64,000 nt of DNA from Tetraselmis striata (taxonomy: Eukaryota > Chlorophyta > Chlorodendrophyceae > Chlorodendrales > Chlorodendraceae). The stretch lies in NCBI GenBank assembly GCA_006384855.1, contig VCJN01000938.1, positions 145,874-209,873 on the forward strand, written 5' to 3'. The position numbers were made by a program, and so were the translations under genes. Shown here one piece after another: positions 1 through 11,227 of this stretch. Under the pieces are notes generated by a model, which had not been told where the DNA came from, made no database searches, and saw nothing but the letters and a program-made list of their open reading frames with translations. How positions within the stretch are numbered: the first letter of the stretch is position 1; every line of letters begins with the position of its first letter.

Positions 1-1089
1 GGATCGAGGGGCAGCTGTCGACGGGGCGTCTGGGCGATGTCACGACGTAGCGACTAGGCGTCGTGATCAGTCAGAATCGACTTAACAGTCGCTAATTCAG
101 CGTCCCCTGGAAACGCTCGGCGCCCTGATGTCAGTTCAGGCCGCGTTTCAGTTTGAGTCCTAATAAGGCTAGTCACGGAATTAGCGAGTATGTATTATTC
201 TAGTATTTTGTGTTTTTAAATAGTGCCGCGCAGCGCTAGTATAGTGTCAGCCTTACCGGCGAGTTGTAATGTATTTACATGAGCTAGCAGCAGAAGGCAA
301 TCAGAAAGGTCCTCTACAGCGACTGCGGGGTGGAAGCAGTAACATGAGAAGACGCAGAGTGGGCACGAGCACACGCATCAGACTTGGCCATCTGCACACC
401 GGCAGAGAGAATGCCGCCCAGGGTACCATGCACGCAAGCCGAGACCCGCTGCAACAGCCCCCGCCGTGTGCGCGACAGGTGCCAGCGGAACTCAGCAGGT
501 TGGCTGGCGACAAAGTTTCGAAGTGCCTGAACGGATTGACCGGCGAGTTGTCGCGTAGTATCCTTTTTGTTTTTTTTCGCCCCCGGGACAGGACTGGCAC
601 CAGTGAAACCCTTGCAGCGTCTCTACGACGGTCGTTTAGGCAGCAATCCAGTTACGGAAAACCCTGGGTAGGCGACGCTCCGTTTTAGTTTTATTTTTTA
701 TTACATAAGGGCTTTCACAAAAGCGCACTACAAACAGAACTAACAGCAACTATGAAAGGTTGCCAGCAAAAGAGAGACACAAGCCTGAAACCAAGGTCGA
801 GCAGGAGGACAGGGAGCCAAGAACCAAGAAGGAGACAAGGGAACCACGGAGTCACTTAGCTACCAGGTAGGAGCCAAAGGAACCCCCGCCCCGGGGTAGG
901 CTATCAGCCGCGGCGATGACGCTTGCAGCCAATGACCCGGGTCATAGCAACACATGCCGACGAGCGACGCGACGCAGGCGCAGGAGCACCATCACGTGCC
1001 GCACGCGCGGCCGCGACCCCGCCAAGAACGTTGTTTGCATGTGCCATGGTGATGAGCAAGGAGAAACGGCGGCGCCACGCAGACAAGAG
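1..1089. other. Left-edge stretch without a convincing gene
   Basis: Open frames here are short, overlap on both strands and lack recognisable motifs or a consistent splice pattern. The interval holds one dispersed repeat (561-660, listed separately) followed by a T-rich run near 685-700. I see no RNA gene. Confidence 0.5.
561..660 (+). repeat. Dispersed ~100-bp repeat, copy 1
   Basis: This segment matches, in reverse complement, positions 42831-42936. The shared core includes CCCCCGGGACAGGACTGGCA followed by GTGAAACCCTTGCAGCGTCT, then a block around GTTTAGGCAGCAAT. A few small indels separate the copies. Coding potential is not evident, so it could be a SINE, a MITE or the end of a larger mobile element. 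Confidence 0.7.
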
Positions 1090-2554
1090 CTAGCCGATTT
1101 TTTTGCCAGTGTGTGCGTGGCTAGCTTTCGCGAGCTCCACCAAGAAAGCCTCGGCGTGCGGGGCCAGCGAGCCAAACTCGGAGACGGCGAAAGGAACAAA
1201 GCGAAGCATGCCGGCGGCGTTTCGGACACCCTCGTCATACTTCTGGATTTTGTGGCGCTCAGCAGCCCGCAAAGCAGTCGTTGGATCCGAGGTTGACACG
1301 CCGAGAATAGGGGCAATGGTGGTATCGACAGCAACCGTGTTTCCGCTGATACCTCCATACCCAAAAAGCCCAACATTGGCAGGCCGCCCGTCGCTGCCCT
1401 TCGGGAGAGAAACAAGCACCGACGGGTCCGTGAGGATCTGGACACCCACGCCCAGCGCGGACTTCACGTCGTGGCAAATGTCGGAAAGGCCATGTGCCGC
1501 CCACTCGTGTGCGGCGCGGTTGGAGTCGCCCCCAGAGCAACGTGCAACGTGATCAGCGTATGCGACCGCCCAAGTTGAAGGAGTGAACTCCACGCCAACA
1601 TCCTCAAAACGGGCAAGCATACCTTGTACCGAGAAGGAGCAAGAAGCACAAGAGCATGGCTCGCCAAGGGAGAGGACATGAGCCGCCGGAAGGCCAAATG
1701 GGCGACAAGCGGCAACACGGAACATGCATGGAATCGTAGTACTCAGGGGAACGCTCACGGACTTCACCAAGGCGACCCTCAATTGGAGGATCAGTCACCA
1801 GGAACCTGTCGCAGCGCGTAAGAGGCGGCCTCGGAAGCGGTTGCTGTCGGGGCCGTTTGTAGGCATACGTGCAGCAAGCTTTGCGAAACGGACCGTGTGA
1901 ATGCGGTGGCTCAGGGTTTCCTGTACTTTCCGCATGGAAGTGCAAGGGGAAGTCCGAGTAATGCGGGATAGCTTGGAGGTCGGCCGCCGAGCGCATTGCA
2001 GACGCCGGCTCAGCCCCGGCGGCCGAGCAGCCGGCGGCACGGGGAACGTGGGAGCGCTTGGAGGGGAGCAACTTCAGGGCAGAGGCCAACGGCCCCGCTA
2101 GATCTTCGAGCATCGCGTCTCCACACTCGTCAACGACACGGGTATGAGCGGCGCGAAGCTCGACAACCCACATCGGCGCCGACGCGTTGGCATCGAGCTC
2201 CAACGTTGGGGTGGCCAAAGCCTCGTGGATCGAGGACGCCCCAACAAGGTAGAGGCTATGAGGGCTGGATACGCCGGACGGGTCGGAAAAGAACGCCCCG
2301 GCGTCGCTCAGGGTGGCGTGTTGAGCACGGAGGAAAGACACAGCTTGGCCAACCACGAGGGCGGCAGCGCCGATGTGGGAGGCATCTGCTATAACCACAT
2401 TATCGCCGATGCCGAGGCCCCCAAATTGGACCGGGAGGGACAGTTGCGTGCGCATGGAGGGCGTATCCAAAAGGTCGGGGCTATTATACTCATCAATATT
2501 ATAGTCATCAAGCAGATTGCCGCAAATTACCGCTCCGTTATAGTCATCAAGCAA
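1090..2554 (-). mobile_element. LINE (non-LTR) fragment: end of RT plus nuclease-like C-terminus
   Basis: Read on the minus strand, the 5' part (2554 to about 1800) contains LPVQFGGLGIGD, typical of the region just after the palm and thumb of algal and metazoan non-LTR reverse transcriptases. The following open stretch (1782-1090) contains GRPANVGLFGY, then VAVDTTIAP, then AAERHKIQKY. This spacing resembles the restriction-like (PD-(D/E)xK) endonuclease tail of R2/R4/CRE-type LINEs. The parts lie in two frames and the palm is absent, so this is a 5'-truncated relic. Assignment to the restriction-like-endonuclease group is inferred from motif spacing. Confidence 0.6.
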
Positions 2555-2637
2555 ATTGCCGAAGCATTCTGCAAGACCAACTGGAGGCTAGTGACGGAAT
2601 TTCCAACACTGTTGGATCACCGTCTAAAACACTGCCA

Positions 2638-3264
2638 TCAAAATACCCGGCACTGACCACGAAAGGTCCGCCCTACCCGTTTGGGCGTCGGCGCATTCGA
2701 GTAATGCGAGTTGGGGCAAGCCCCAACCCGCAGAGCAAAGCATTTCGGGAGTGCGATACATGTGCAACAAACAAGGCAATGTGAGGGAGGGCCCGACGCC
2801 ATAGCTGGAAAAATTTCCCATTCCCAGTAAAATCTAGGGCGCCGTGAAGGGAGGGGGGGGCCCCCCCCATAAATAAAGGCAGTTAAGTCCTCAAGTGTTG
2901 ACGCAATAACCTGACCACTAATAAAATCCCTGAACTCCGGAACTAACAACCCAAAATTATGACGGTGATACCCCCACCGCGGGCACTCCACCAACATATG
3001 TTCGATAGTCTCAGATTCACCTCCGCCACATGCAGGGCAGTGTTCAAGGAACCGCTCAGGCATGGCATGAATCCGGGCCAATCGGCGGGCAGTGGGAAAT
3101 AATCGGATGCGTAATTGTATCATAATGTGCAACCCGGCCACCACCCCCGCGGGGACACCCACACCGTACTGTGGCAACGGGTTTGACGCATAAGACGCTT
3201 GGACATATATACCCAAGGTGTTATTGCGTGCTAACGATGCCGACGATTCGCAACGCGCCCACAC
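2638..3264 (-). mobile_element. LINE C-terminal fragment with Cys-His knuckle
   Basis: A 208-codon minus-strand frame carries CPACGGGESETIEHMLVECP, a C-x2-C...H-x4-C arrangement that matches the zinc-binding region near the C-terminus of many non-LTR reverse transcriptases (zf-RVT type). Preceding residues (PTARRLARIHAMPERFLEH) also fit that context. It lies directly upstream, in minus orientation, of the 1090-2554 fragment but seems to belong to a different element. No RT palm or target-site duplication was found. Confidence 0.6.
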
Positions 3265-3390
3265 CGATGCCTTTACTAGCCGCGCGCGATGCGTAGTATC
3301 CTACCAGGGGCTACCCAGGGGTTACCAGGTGCTACCCGTGATCCTACTACAGTATATATTGATTTGCTGGTTGGATATGTTACTAATGTT

Positions 3391-3881
3391 TCAAGCGTTA
3401 TGTTTCTGTTTGCCCCACTGGGGTGACACGGTACATATTTCTCCTGTGGTGCAAGAGACGGGCGACACGGGAAGGAGCAGTACGCGTAGGCTGTCGGGGC
3501 CGCGCCGGTCGGCACGGTCCCTCTCGCAGTATACTTGCATGGTGATGTTGCAGGAGTCGACCTGCACGTCCCGCACTCGGGCGGACACACTTGTAAGTCC
3601 CCGGCGGGCGAAGAACATGAAGTTGACGACTGCGGCCATGAGGGCCCGGAAGTCGTACTGGTAGTCGGAGGGGGGAGGAGCGGAAGCAATCAACCCGGCA
3701 CGCTCAACGAAGTAAGACTGAAAATGTAAGCGCCGTCGGCATGCAATCGAACGCGCAAAGCAACAGCCTCCATGCGGCATTGCTTGAGTAGCAAGCCACG
3801 ACGCGCGGCGGTGAGGTGTAGGATGTCCTTAGATATGAAATCGATGGTGTGCAGCTCGAAGAATGTGTTGATTGCAGACAA
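3391..3881 (-). mobile_element. Possible tyrosine-recombinase relic (Crypton/DIRS-like?)
   Basis: The minus-strand translation contains DFRALMAAVVNFMFFARRG followed by a beta-rich stretch (SARVRDVQVDSCNITMQVYC). This loosely resembles the helix and Arg-I region of tyrosine recombinases. The remaining catalytic residues are not visible. The region is short and broken. The family assignment is tentative; it may simply be an unrecognised coding relic. Confidence 0.3.
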
Positions 3882-4309
3882 GCATGTGGATGCAACGATG
3901 TAGCCCCAATGTGTTGACCACGCTCACCGATCCAAGCGACGTTCGTACCGAACTGCGACGGTAGAAATAGTCGACGCCAACGGGCTGATATTCTCCAAGT
4001 CGTGGCAGAACTCGCTCGGCGAACCGAGACAACTTGCCGGCGTATCTTCGTAAAGTCTAGGAGGTGAGGGGGCTGGAGAGGAGGACTGGTCGAGTGAGCG
4101 CTGCCCCAGCTCATCCGAGCCGAACGCCTACTGTAGGTGGGGCCGGAGCGAGGCCGCCCAAGTAGGGGCGCGGCAACTTTCTGGCTCGTCAATCACGTAG
4201 GTATGACATTTCACCGGTGGAGTAACATGCCTAGCCATTTCGGCAAAAAAAAATCGGCCGCGGCCGTTAAGTTGCCGGTACTTGAACGATAACCGCCAAG
4301 CGTTATTAG

Positions 4310-5690
4310 TGGCACTACAAGCCGTTGGCAGCCCCGACGTAGTCAGTCGCTTATGGTCTCACTGTTTGGGCTTGTGCAGACGCGTACCGTCGAATTATAA
4401 GCTCATTACGCGACCCATTCCCCGTTAAGGGGTAGGTACGGACGAATTACGACCCGCCCGGAGCACGTATATGTCAGATGAGGACACATGTATGTGTCCT
4501 CATTTAAACGATAAATACGGTCGCCATACGGCATATGGCTCATGGCTTAACACAATTACGCGGATACTATGCTATGGATACATGGCAAGCCGGGTACTCG
4601 CACTATACTGCTACGACATGCGCTATATAATAGCGGAGCGCGAGTAGTCTAGACGCGGAGCCGGACTTTGTGTTTTTGAAAGCAGCAGCTGCGCCTACCT
4701 AACGCACACTCGCACAGCCGCCAGAAAGTACTGTAGTTGCTCGTCCCCCAGCACCCTCCATCATGGCCAAGCACGCCAAGCTACATCCATCAACTCCCAT
4801 GGCCAAAGTTGTGAGGCCTCAAGGCATGACCATATCACTCGGCGGTGGTATGTATTGTGCAGGACGGCCCGCATCGTTGAGGACGTGCCGCATGCACTAT
4901 TCCACGGTCATGCGACCAATTGCCATATCCGCGTTCGCCCAGCGCAACCTCAAGGCGAGGACGCGTTCGGCTTTGCTCACGCGGATACACTGGACAACTG
5001 CACTGAGCGGAAGTAGTACGACGAAGCCGAGAAGGAGAACATGCGAGCTGCATGTTCTCAAGTGTGCGATGAGGGTGTCGTCTCGCTGCATTTTACCTCG
5101 TCCGTAGCCGACGCGACGCATGCCCAGATCTTGAACCCAACACCCGAGGCAAGCACATGCGTTTTGAACGCCTCCGTCGACTGCCCAAGCCATACTCCCA
5201 CGAGCGCCGGGCGCTGGACGACTCCACCCTGAAAGGTAAAGTGAGTCGGCTGGTGGCTGACATGACTGCGTGGAGGATTTGAATTTCACATGCGTTGACG
5301 GCCTCGTGCTGCGTTTTTGTTGTTGCTCCTGCAGATGAGGGCAAGGCGTTGCTGTCGGCTGTCTATGACGAATGCTGGCCGCGCGACACTCAGACGGGGA
5401 TTCCTTACCCTCTGAAGAAGACGCCGAGTTTTCCCGGCGCCGCGCCCCCGCCGTACACCGAGCGGATATGCTACGCTACCTTAAATTTCTGTGTCGGTTA
5501 CAAATCCGAAAACCATTGCCACGCCAAGCGGTCGGATATTGTCATTGCCGCGTTCCGAGAGTACACCCCCCCCTTCTTCCTCCCACCGCCACGGCGACCA
5601 TCCTTGTGGGTTGTGCTGACGGTGCACTTTTCGTTATCCAATAAGACGCATGCGAACGTGAGGAACTACTTACGTTGGTCGCCATGACCA
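4310..5690 (+). mobile_element. Family X copy 1: unrecognised two-exon mobile gene, degraded
   Basis: The ATG at 4763 opens an exon to 5235 (donor GTAAAGTGAG). A second exon starts at 5335 after TTGCTCCTGCAG and runs to about 5685. Both exons and part of the intron (GACTGCGTGGAGGATTTGAA) are matched by the minus-strand copy at 9720-10842, so the exon calls are supported by comparison. The protein starts MAKHAKL and includes GEDAFGFAHAD and WPRDTQTGIPY. I do not recognise the family. Reading frame is lost shortly after the start relative to copy 2, and TAG at 5014-5016 stands where copy 2 has CAG. The upstream sequence 4313-4380 matches the end of copy 2, which suggests the element end lies there. 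Confidence 0.6.
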
Positions 5691-5915
5691 GTGACTTTGG
5701 CAGGCCAGTCCGGCCGATGCTGCCGTCAGCCGGCACTAGCGGTGTGGTGTTTGCAAACTGAACATGCGAGGACTTCTTGCACTTCGCGGAGACTGTGGGA
5801 GTGATGGTCTTTGGGTGAGGCCCCCTCGCGGCTATTGCTAGGAGTAACACAGCCCAGCTCCGCTGTAGTGGGGTGCAGTCTACTGAGTACGTGACATGCG
5901 CGGCAATTTTTGCAG

Positions 5916-6720
5916 GGATATGTTTGACAGCGCAGAGCATCAAGACATGGCAGTCATGTGGCATATGCTGCAAGGAGCGGTCATCCACTACCTGAGGGAC
6001 TGCGAGGAGTGTGACGCTCCTGCTGACAGTGAGGAGTGCCAGCGTGCCAACGAGTACATCAAGAAGCAGCGGGAGGAGGGCTTAAGCTGCTTGCTGACCC
6101 ATGCGCAGATGTGCAGCATGTATTTGCCTGATGAGATGATGAAACTGAACCTGCACAATATGGTCTGCCGAGTAAGAGCCCAAGAGGCGGCTAGGGACAG
6201 CATTGCCCGCGACTGAGAGCTCTGGATGGAGCGTACCGTGCGCCCCCCCCCCCCCCCCCCCCGGCCTTTTGCCCTCATACGCACTGTTTCCACGTTGCTA
6301 TCATTTGACTACATGCCCGATGTGATATGCATATGCGGGACGCGGAGTGCGTGGCCAGAGGCAGTGGCACCATTGACACGCAGCGGGCACACGGGCGGCA
6401 ATTCTTCCTTGAGGCACGCATAAAGTTCATGCGTGCATGCCTAGACCAAGACTTCCCTAGCATGTCTCTGTGGCAGCCAGGCTTTTTGGGACAGTGGGAG
6501 GCCACTGGCGCAGACGATGCGGTGGATATGTTTGAGGGCACGGGACCGGGCTGCACGGGCGCCGCTGTGGAGCCAGGCACCTCAGGCGCTCCCGCCACCT
6601 GGCCGGACTGCGAGGTGGCGCTGGCTAAGTAATGTCAAGGAATTGGCACATTGGAGCCTGAGCCGGCATGGAAGGAGGAATATGATGCAAGGGGGCTCGA
6701 TCCCCATGACATCAAATGAC
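5916..6720 (+). pseudogene. Unrecognised exons, Cys-containing protein, degraded
   Basis: An exon begins at 5916 after CAATTTTTGCAG and stays open to a TGA at 6214-6216, encoding RDMFDSAEHQDMAVMWHMLQ, CEECDAP and an Arg/Glu-rich end. A C20 tract (6243-6262) follows. A second block (about 6330-6718) encodes FFLEARIKFMRACLDQDF and, after a TAA at the LAK end, an in-frame continuation EPAWKEEYDARGLDPHD, so the block is interrupted by one stop. Composition and codon periodicity look coding, but I do not recognise a family. It may belong to the same element as the X copy just upstream. Confidence 0.4.
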
Positions 6721-7252
6721 CCCCGCCCCCCCGCCCCCCCCCGGCCCCATGCCGCCATGTACCTCCCAATTAGCTAGAATCGTAACGCATGTCATAGGTC
6801 ATAATCTTAACGCAGCATGTTCCAAGCATATACTCAACTTCCTATTATCTACTGAATCGCCTATTTACTACATACCATGCTGCGCTAGTGCCCCGCTCCG
6901 GGCGCGGCGCGCTGGCGCCCCGCTGCCCCGGCCTCGCTAGCAAAGGAAATGCGGTTTGTGAAATCGACGGACATGAATCGATTTCCCTCTTATCTGCGGT
7001 CAAGAGTGATTTAATCTGAATGTTGATTCTGATTAATGAGGTTATTGCACTATGCCGCAGATACAACCTGCATCACCAGTGCGAGATAGGGGAGGGGACA
7101 TCATTCCTTGCTACCTATGTATCGTACACCATGACACAGGGACGGAAGCGCAACTATTGGATAAAGGCAATCCCCCTCCCCCCACGCCTGACCCCAAACT
7201 GCCGACATATATAGAGTCGCCCTGCTGAGTTCCGGTATACACACACATGCAG
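6721..7252. other. Non-coding interval with C-rich runs
   Basis: Two C-rich runs (6720-6742) resemble the poly(C) intron tracts seen elsewhere in the window. The rest is AT-richer, with no supported exon. It may be an intron between the exons at 6330-6718 and 7253. Confidence 0.4.
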
Positions 7253-7405
7253 GTTGTGCATGAGAAGCCCGAGACACGGAGGCATGTGGTGCTCAAGGAC
7301 AAGACATGGGACGAGCAGTGGATGCCCACTGATGAGTACGGCAAGCATGCCACACTGCGAGACAGGCGCGCCGAGGTGGAGCAGCATGACAACGACGCAC
7401 TGTAA
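7253..7405 (+). CDS. Terminal exon of an unrecognised gene
   Basis: The exon opens after CACACACATGCAG at 7252 and reads 50 codons to TAA at 7403-7405. It encodes a charged peptide, VVHEKPETRRHVVLKDKTWD, followed by an acidic/His end (EVEQHDNDAL). Third-position bias and a clean acceptor support a real exon. It probably belongs with the exons at 5916-6718. No domain was recognised. Confidence 0.4.
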   Translation, partial: VVHEKPETRRHVVLKDKTWDEQWMPTDEYGKHATLRDRRAEVEQHDNDAL

Positions 7406-8042
7406 GAATGAGATGTGACATACGGGTGACGAAGCACTACTACTAGCGACTATTATTTATCCGTGAAGGCTGCTGCTGGTGGCGGCATGTCCATCCAGTT
7501 ACGTACGAGTGCATCCGGCGGTATTGCCGCGATGCTACGCGCGAACTAAGCACCAATGTTGTGCGGGCACGGGCTTCGCGAGAGTCGGCCGCCGCACCGT
7601 GCCAGTATTTATCGTGATTACTCCTTGGCAGGGTCCGGGCGGGGGCGCGGCCCGCCAGCGTGGCGCACCGCGACGCCAGCGACCCCGCGTTGTGCAGCGA
7701 TGTGCAGCGATGTGCGGCGATGTGCAGCGAGTACGTGCAGCCGCCTGTACTTAGCCCGGGTGCTCCGCGTCGGCGCGCGACACGCGCTAAATCAATTTGA
7801 TGAAATTATCGAAAGGAGAAATTCATATAGTACTTTCCACGTCGCGCGAGATAGTCGTCGCTACTCGGTATGAAATCCAGGTACGTCCCGCACGTCCCGT
7901 ATCGTCCCCGTATGTCATCGTTCGTCACCAGTAGGGGACATTTACGTCACATCTGAATCTCACAGTGACGTGTATGTTGGGGAAGTGCTTTTCTACCTGG
8001 AAGTGACCCACACCAGCCCTTCGGTGCCAAACCCCACCCTCG
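7406..8042. other. Intergenic or intronic stretch
   Basis: No supported exon. A short direct repeat of GCGATGTGCA occurs around 7697-7730. The remainder shows no recognisable structure. Confidence 0.4.
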
Positions 8043-8312
8043 TTGTGTGCCGACTGCACGTACGCAACTGAGCGCATGGTGATAGGGTCCCCCCTCGGCA
8101 CTGGTGTGTGGCGGAGCAAGGCGCCCCTTTGGCCAAACATTCGCAAGGGGCATGACACCTTCCCTGTCGCGCTGAAGCACATCGAGGAGAAAATGTGCTA
8201 TGCCGATCCGGACATAGTGACAAACCAGCACTTCTCCAAGTTTGGCATGTCCTCACATGATGGGGGGCAGTATGTGTGGTGCACATATAACACAATGACC
8301 TTGCACTGCTAG
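8043..8312 (+). CDS. Unrecognised ORF or terminal exon
   Basis: An 89-codon frame from ATG 8043 to TAG 8310-8312 encodes RKGHDTFPVALKHIEEKM and SKFGMSSHDGGQYVWCTYN. The composition is protein-like, with Trp, His and Cys at spaced positions, and the frame may extend upstream as an exon. I do not recognise it. It sits between degraded mobile genes and may be part of one. Confidence 0.35.
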   Translation: MCADCTYATERMVIGSPLGTGVWRSKAPLWPNIRKGHDTFPVALKHIEEKMCYADPDIVTNQHFSKFGMSSHDGGQYVWCTYNTMTLHC

Positions 8313-8709
8313 CTGAATTTCTGTATATAGCTTGTAAATGTCATCAATCAAACTTCTGCTGCCCATCAATTCCGCGCACCGCCCCGGCGCCGCTGATGCC
8401 ATGCGCACCCACCGCCCGAATAAACCTAGCCCCCTTCATTGGCAATCTTAATCGACGGCCGTTTTTAACAGCCCCTGCGGGCAGTCTGCTGGGTACGAGG
8501 GACTGCAAAGGGAGGTTACACAGTTGGGATAGTCATAGGGGTAAGGCTTGCCGGACTGTTTCACAATGCTAAAATCACAGCACTTACGCGTGCTGCTACT
8601 CTCTACTTTACTGGCCACATGCAACTATACCTTTAAGCACTTTGGCTGATGGCCCAACTATGCCTCATCTGTCCGCAGTCTAATAATCTCTCATAGGGGG
8701 TGGAGCATC
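8313..8709. other. Intergenic stretch
   Basis: AT-richer sequence without an open frame of note. I see nothing functional beyond an A-rich patch near 8420-8450. Confidence 0.4.
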
Positions 8710-9459
8710 TCATGAGCTGGTTTCACTGCAAAATTTTGTGAGTCGACCGGTATAGAACAAGTCATGCTGCCGGTATCTATCCGCCCATTGCAGGATGGGA
8801 ATCATTACGGCGTCCGCTGGCCCTGTGCCCTCGCCCACGCCCCACGGGATGTTGGGGTACGGCGGGAAGCATGCCATGAGTGTTGTAGCTGCCCTTGCTG
8901 GGTGCGGGTAGTCGAGGACGATGCCACCCGCCAAGTCGGCTTCCCAATTCTTGGCAGCCTCCATCAGTCTGCGCACATTGATCACCGTGTCACGGGGATG
9001 GTTCAAGAGCAACATAGAGCGGGACAGCATGGCCGTAGCCGCGAGCGCCATTGCCGTGAACAGCTTAAACTGGTCGACAAAGGCTTCCCGCAGCTTTGGG
9101 TTCCCTTGTGGGTCCTTCTCGATGCACACCTTCAGGGCGCGGTACAGCTGAGCCCGCGCCGCAGCCTCATATCCGGTCGACTTCGCTTAACATGTCTCTA
9201 TCATAAACCCGGCATCGTCCGGCGCGTCTATGAGGACGAACTTCCAGCCCCGGAGACCCTCTGCCCCAACGGCGAGGATGCCTGGCCGTGTGTGTTCCTT
9301 GTCGAGAGAGGCATACATGTTGCTGTCGGTCCTGCGGGTTGGAACCCACCCCAGCTCGTGATGGATGCACCCCCTCTCCACAAATTAATGGGTGAGGTAT
9401 TGGCTAAACTTCGTAGGGACGCCGTCATACGCTTTGTGCCCTCGGTGGCGCTTGGCCAT
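8710..9459 (-). pseudogene. Gene D: unrecognised mobile-type protein, interrupted
   Basis: On the minus strand a start at 9459 (MAKRHRGHKAYDG) leads into VERGCIHHELGWVPTRRTDS, then FVLIDAPDDAGFMIE, then KSTGYEAAARAQLYRAL, then a helical stretch (NVRRLMEAAKNWEADLAGG). The same frame is interrupted by TAA after YLTH and again at 9187-9189. The partial inverted copy at 11228-11560 has CAA at the latter site. The domain is unknown to me. The conserved D/W residues and its duplicated context suggest a transposon-encoded protein. Confidence 0.45.
8851..9212 (-). repeat. Long inverted-repeat arm 1 (gene D segment)
   Basis: This segment is repeated in inverted orientation at 11228-11560 with high identity. 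The main difference is a stretch of roughly 26 bp missing from the right arm. The arms enclose family X copy 2, giving a foldback-like arrangement. Confidence 0.8.
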
Positions 9460-9603
9460 GCTGGACGAGGCGAGTAACCGTGGACGATATGGTGGGTAAC
9501 GATGGGTGCCGGCGGCGAGTGGGTGTTGGTGGAGCAGCTGGGTTTGGGTTCGGTAGCTGGGAGAAACCGACAACTTTGCTGCACTACAAGTCGTCGTTGG
9601 CAG

Positions 9604-11226
9604 CCTTACGAACAACGTGTCTCAGCCGCTTGTCTCACTGGTACGGTAAAGGTAATAAGCGCGACTACCGTTGTACATATAGTCAGCAGAAGGGGTACCG
9701 TTTCCATTGCGGCCTCACCTCGCAGACCTCCTCCTCGTCCATGAACATCACGTCTAAAGGGGGGCACTTTCCGGCTTGGTAGTACCTCCCAAACTCGCTC
9801 TGCTGCCAGGCAAGGTCGAGGGCCTTCTTGAGTCGGTCGTCGCTCGGCAATGGCCCCTTCTTCCTACCTCCTTGCCCTCATCCAAGGAGTGGTACCGAGC
9901 GAGGTGGTTCCTCACGTTTCCCTGCTTCATATACAAACATCACAAGGTGCACCGTCAACACAACCCACAAGGATGGTCGCAGTGGGGTTGGGAGGCAGGG
10001 GAAGGGGGTGTACTCTCGGAACGCAGCCATGACGGTCTCCCTGGCGTAGATGTGGTTTGCGGCTGTGTAGCCAGGACGGTAGTTGAAGGTAGAATAACAA
10101 ATCCGCTCGATGTACGGGGGCGCGGCGATGAGAAACCTCGGCATCTTCTTCAGAGTGTAAGGGATCCCCGTCTGAGTGTCGCGCGGCCACTATTCGTTAC
10201 AGACATCCGACAGCACCGCCTTGTCCTTGGCTGCAGGAATAACAACATAAAACGGGGCACGGGGCGGTCAACGCATGTGAAATTCAAATCCTCCACGCAG
10301 TCATGTCACCCACCCGCCGACTCAATGTACCTTCTACATGGTGGACTCCCGCCCCCGGCTCGTAGTGACAGTATGGGATGGAACTTCGATGGAGGCGTTC
10401 GTCTTGACGCCAGTGCCCATGTCAGATCCTGCGGGGGGGGGGGGGGGGGGGGGGGGAGGGGCGCCGCCTCGAGCGCTGAATTCAAGATCTGGGCACGCGT
10501 CGGGTACGCACGAGGTAAAATACAGCGTGAAGACACCCGAATCGGACACTTGAAAACCTACCTTAAGCAGGTGCTTCTTGCCGGCTGCGTCGTACTGCTT
10601 TGACTCGGCGCAGTTGTTCTGTATGTCCGCGAAAGCATAGCCGAACGCGTCCTCGCCATGGGGTTGCTTTGGGTGAACGCGGATATGGCCGTTGGTCGTC
10701 AGGCCGCGGAACAGTGCCTGCCGCATGTCCTCAACGATGCGGCCCGTGCCGCACATTGCACCGAGTGGTATGGTCATGCCCTCAGGCCTCACAGCCGTGC
10801 CGTAGGGGGTGCCTAGAATTGGCTTGGCCTGGGTGGCCATGATGGAGGGTGCGTGCTGGGGGATGAGCAGCTACGGTACTGTCTCGGCGGGTGCGAGTGT
10901 GCGTCAGGTGGAGGCAGCAATTGCTTTCAAAAAAAAAAACTAAATCCGGCGCCGCGCCTAGACGACTTCTCATCGCGCTCCGTTGTTATATAGCGCACTC
11001 CGGCTTGCTGCGTAGCCATCGCGTAATGTCCTGTATATATCCCGTTTTTAGCGTTACATGAGGACACATTTGACACACCCTTGCGACAGAATCGTCATTC
11101 GGCCGTAGCTTCCCCTTAGCGGGGAATGGGTCGCGTAATCTGGCGTACTCCGCGTTGGAATCGAGTGTACGAGTCCGCATAGTAAGCCTAAACAGTGAGA
11201 CAAGCGGGTGAGACACGTTGTTCGTT
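9604..11226 (-). mobile_element. Family X copy 2 bounded by ~40-bp inverted repeats
   Basis: Positions 9604-9645 and 11184-11226 are inverted copies of one another (shared core ACGAACAACGTGTCTCA then CGCTTGTCTCACTG), so this 1.6-kb unit looks like a DNA transposon with terminal inverted repeats. A related left end appears at 4313-4380 before copy 1. The coding region inside runs on the minus strand. No clear target-site duplication was identified, partly because gene D sequence abuts both sides. Confidence 0.6.
9720..10842 (-). CDS. Family X protein (copy 2), BED-finger-like motif, broken
   Basis: The first exon runs from ATG about 10840 to 10331 (MATQAKPILGTPYGTA, RPEGMTIPLG, GEDAFGYAFAD), interrupted by a C-rich tract at 10434-10456 that ends CCCGCAG. 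The preceding exon edge reads GAG followed by GC rather than GT. The second exon starts at 10230 after ATTCCTGCAG and includes WPRDTQTGIPY and AAPPYIERICY. Downstream, APCDVC in one frame is followed in another by GNVRNHLARYH, which together resemble a C2H2 BED-type zinc finger split by a one-base shift. The last block reads RLKKALDLAWQQSEFGRYYQ and GKCPPLDVMFMDEEEVCE. Function unknown; BED fingers are common in hAT-like transposases, so a DNA-binding mobile protein is plausible. Confidence 0.5.
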
Positions 11227-11227
11227 A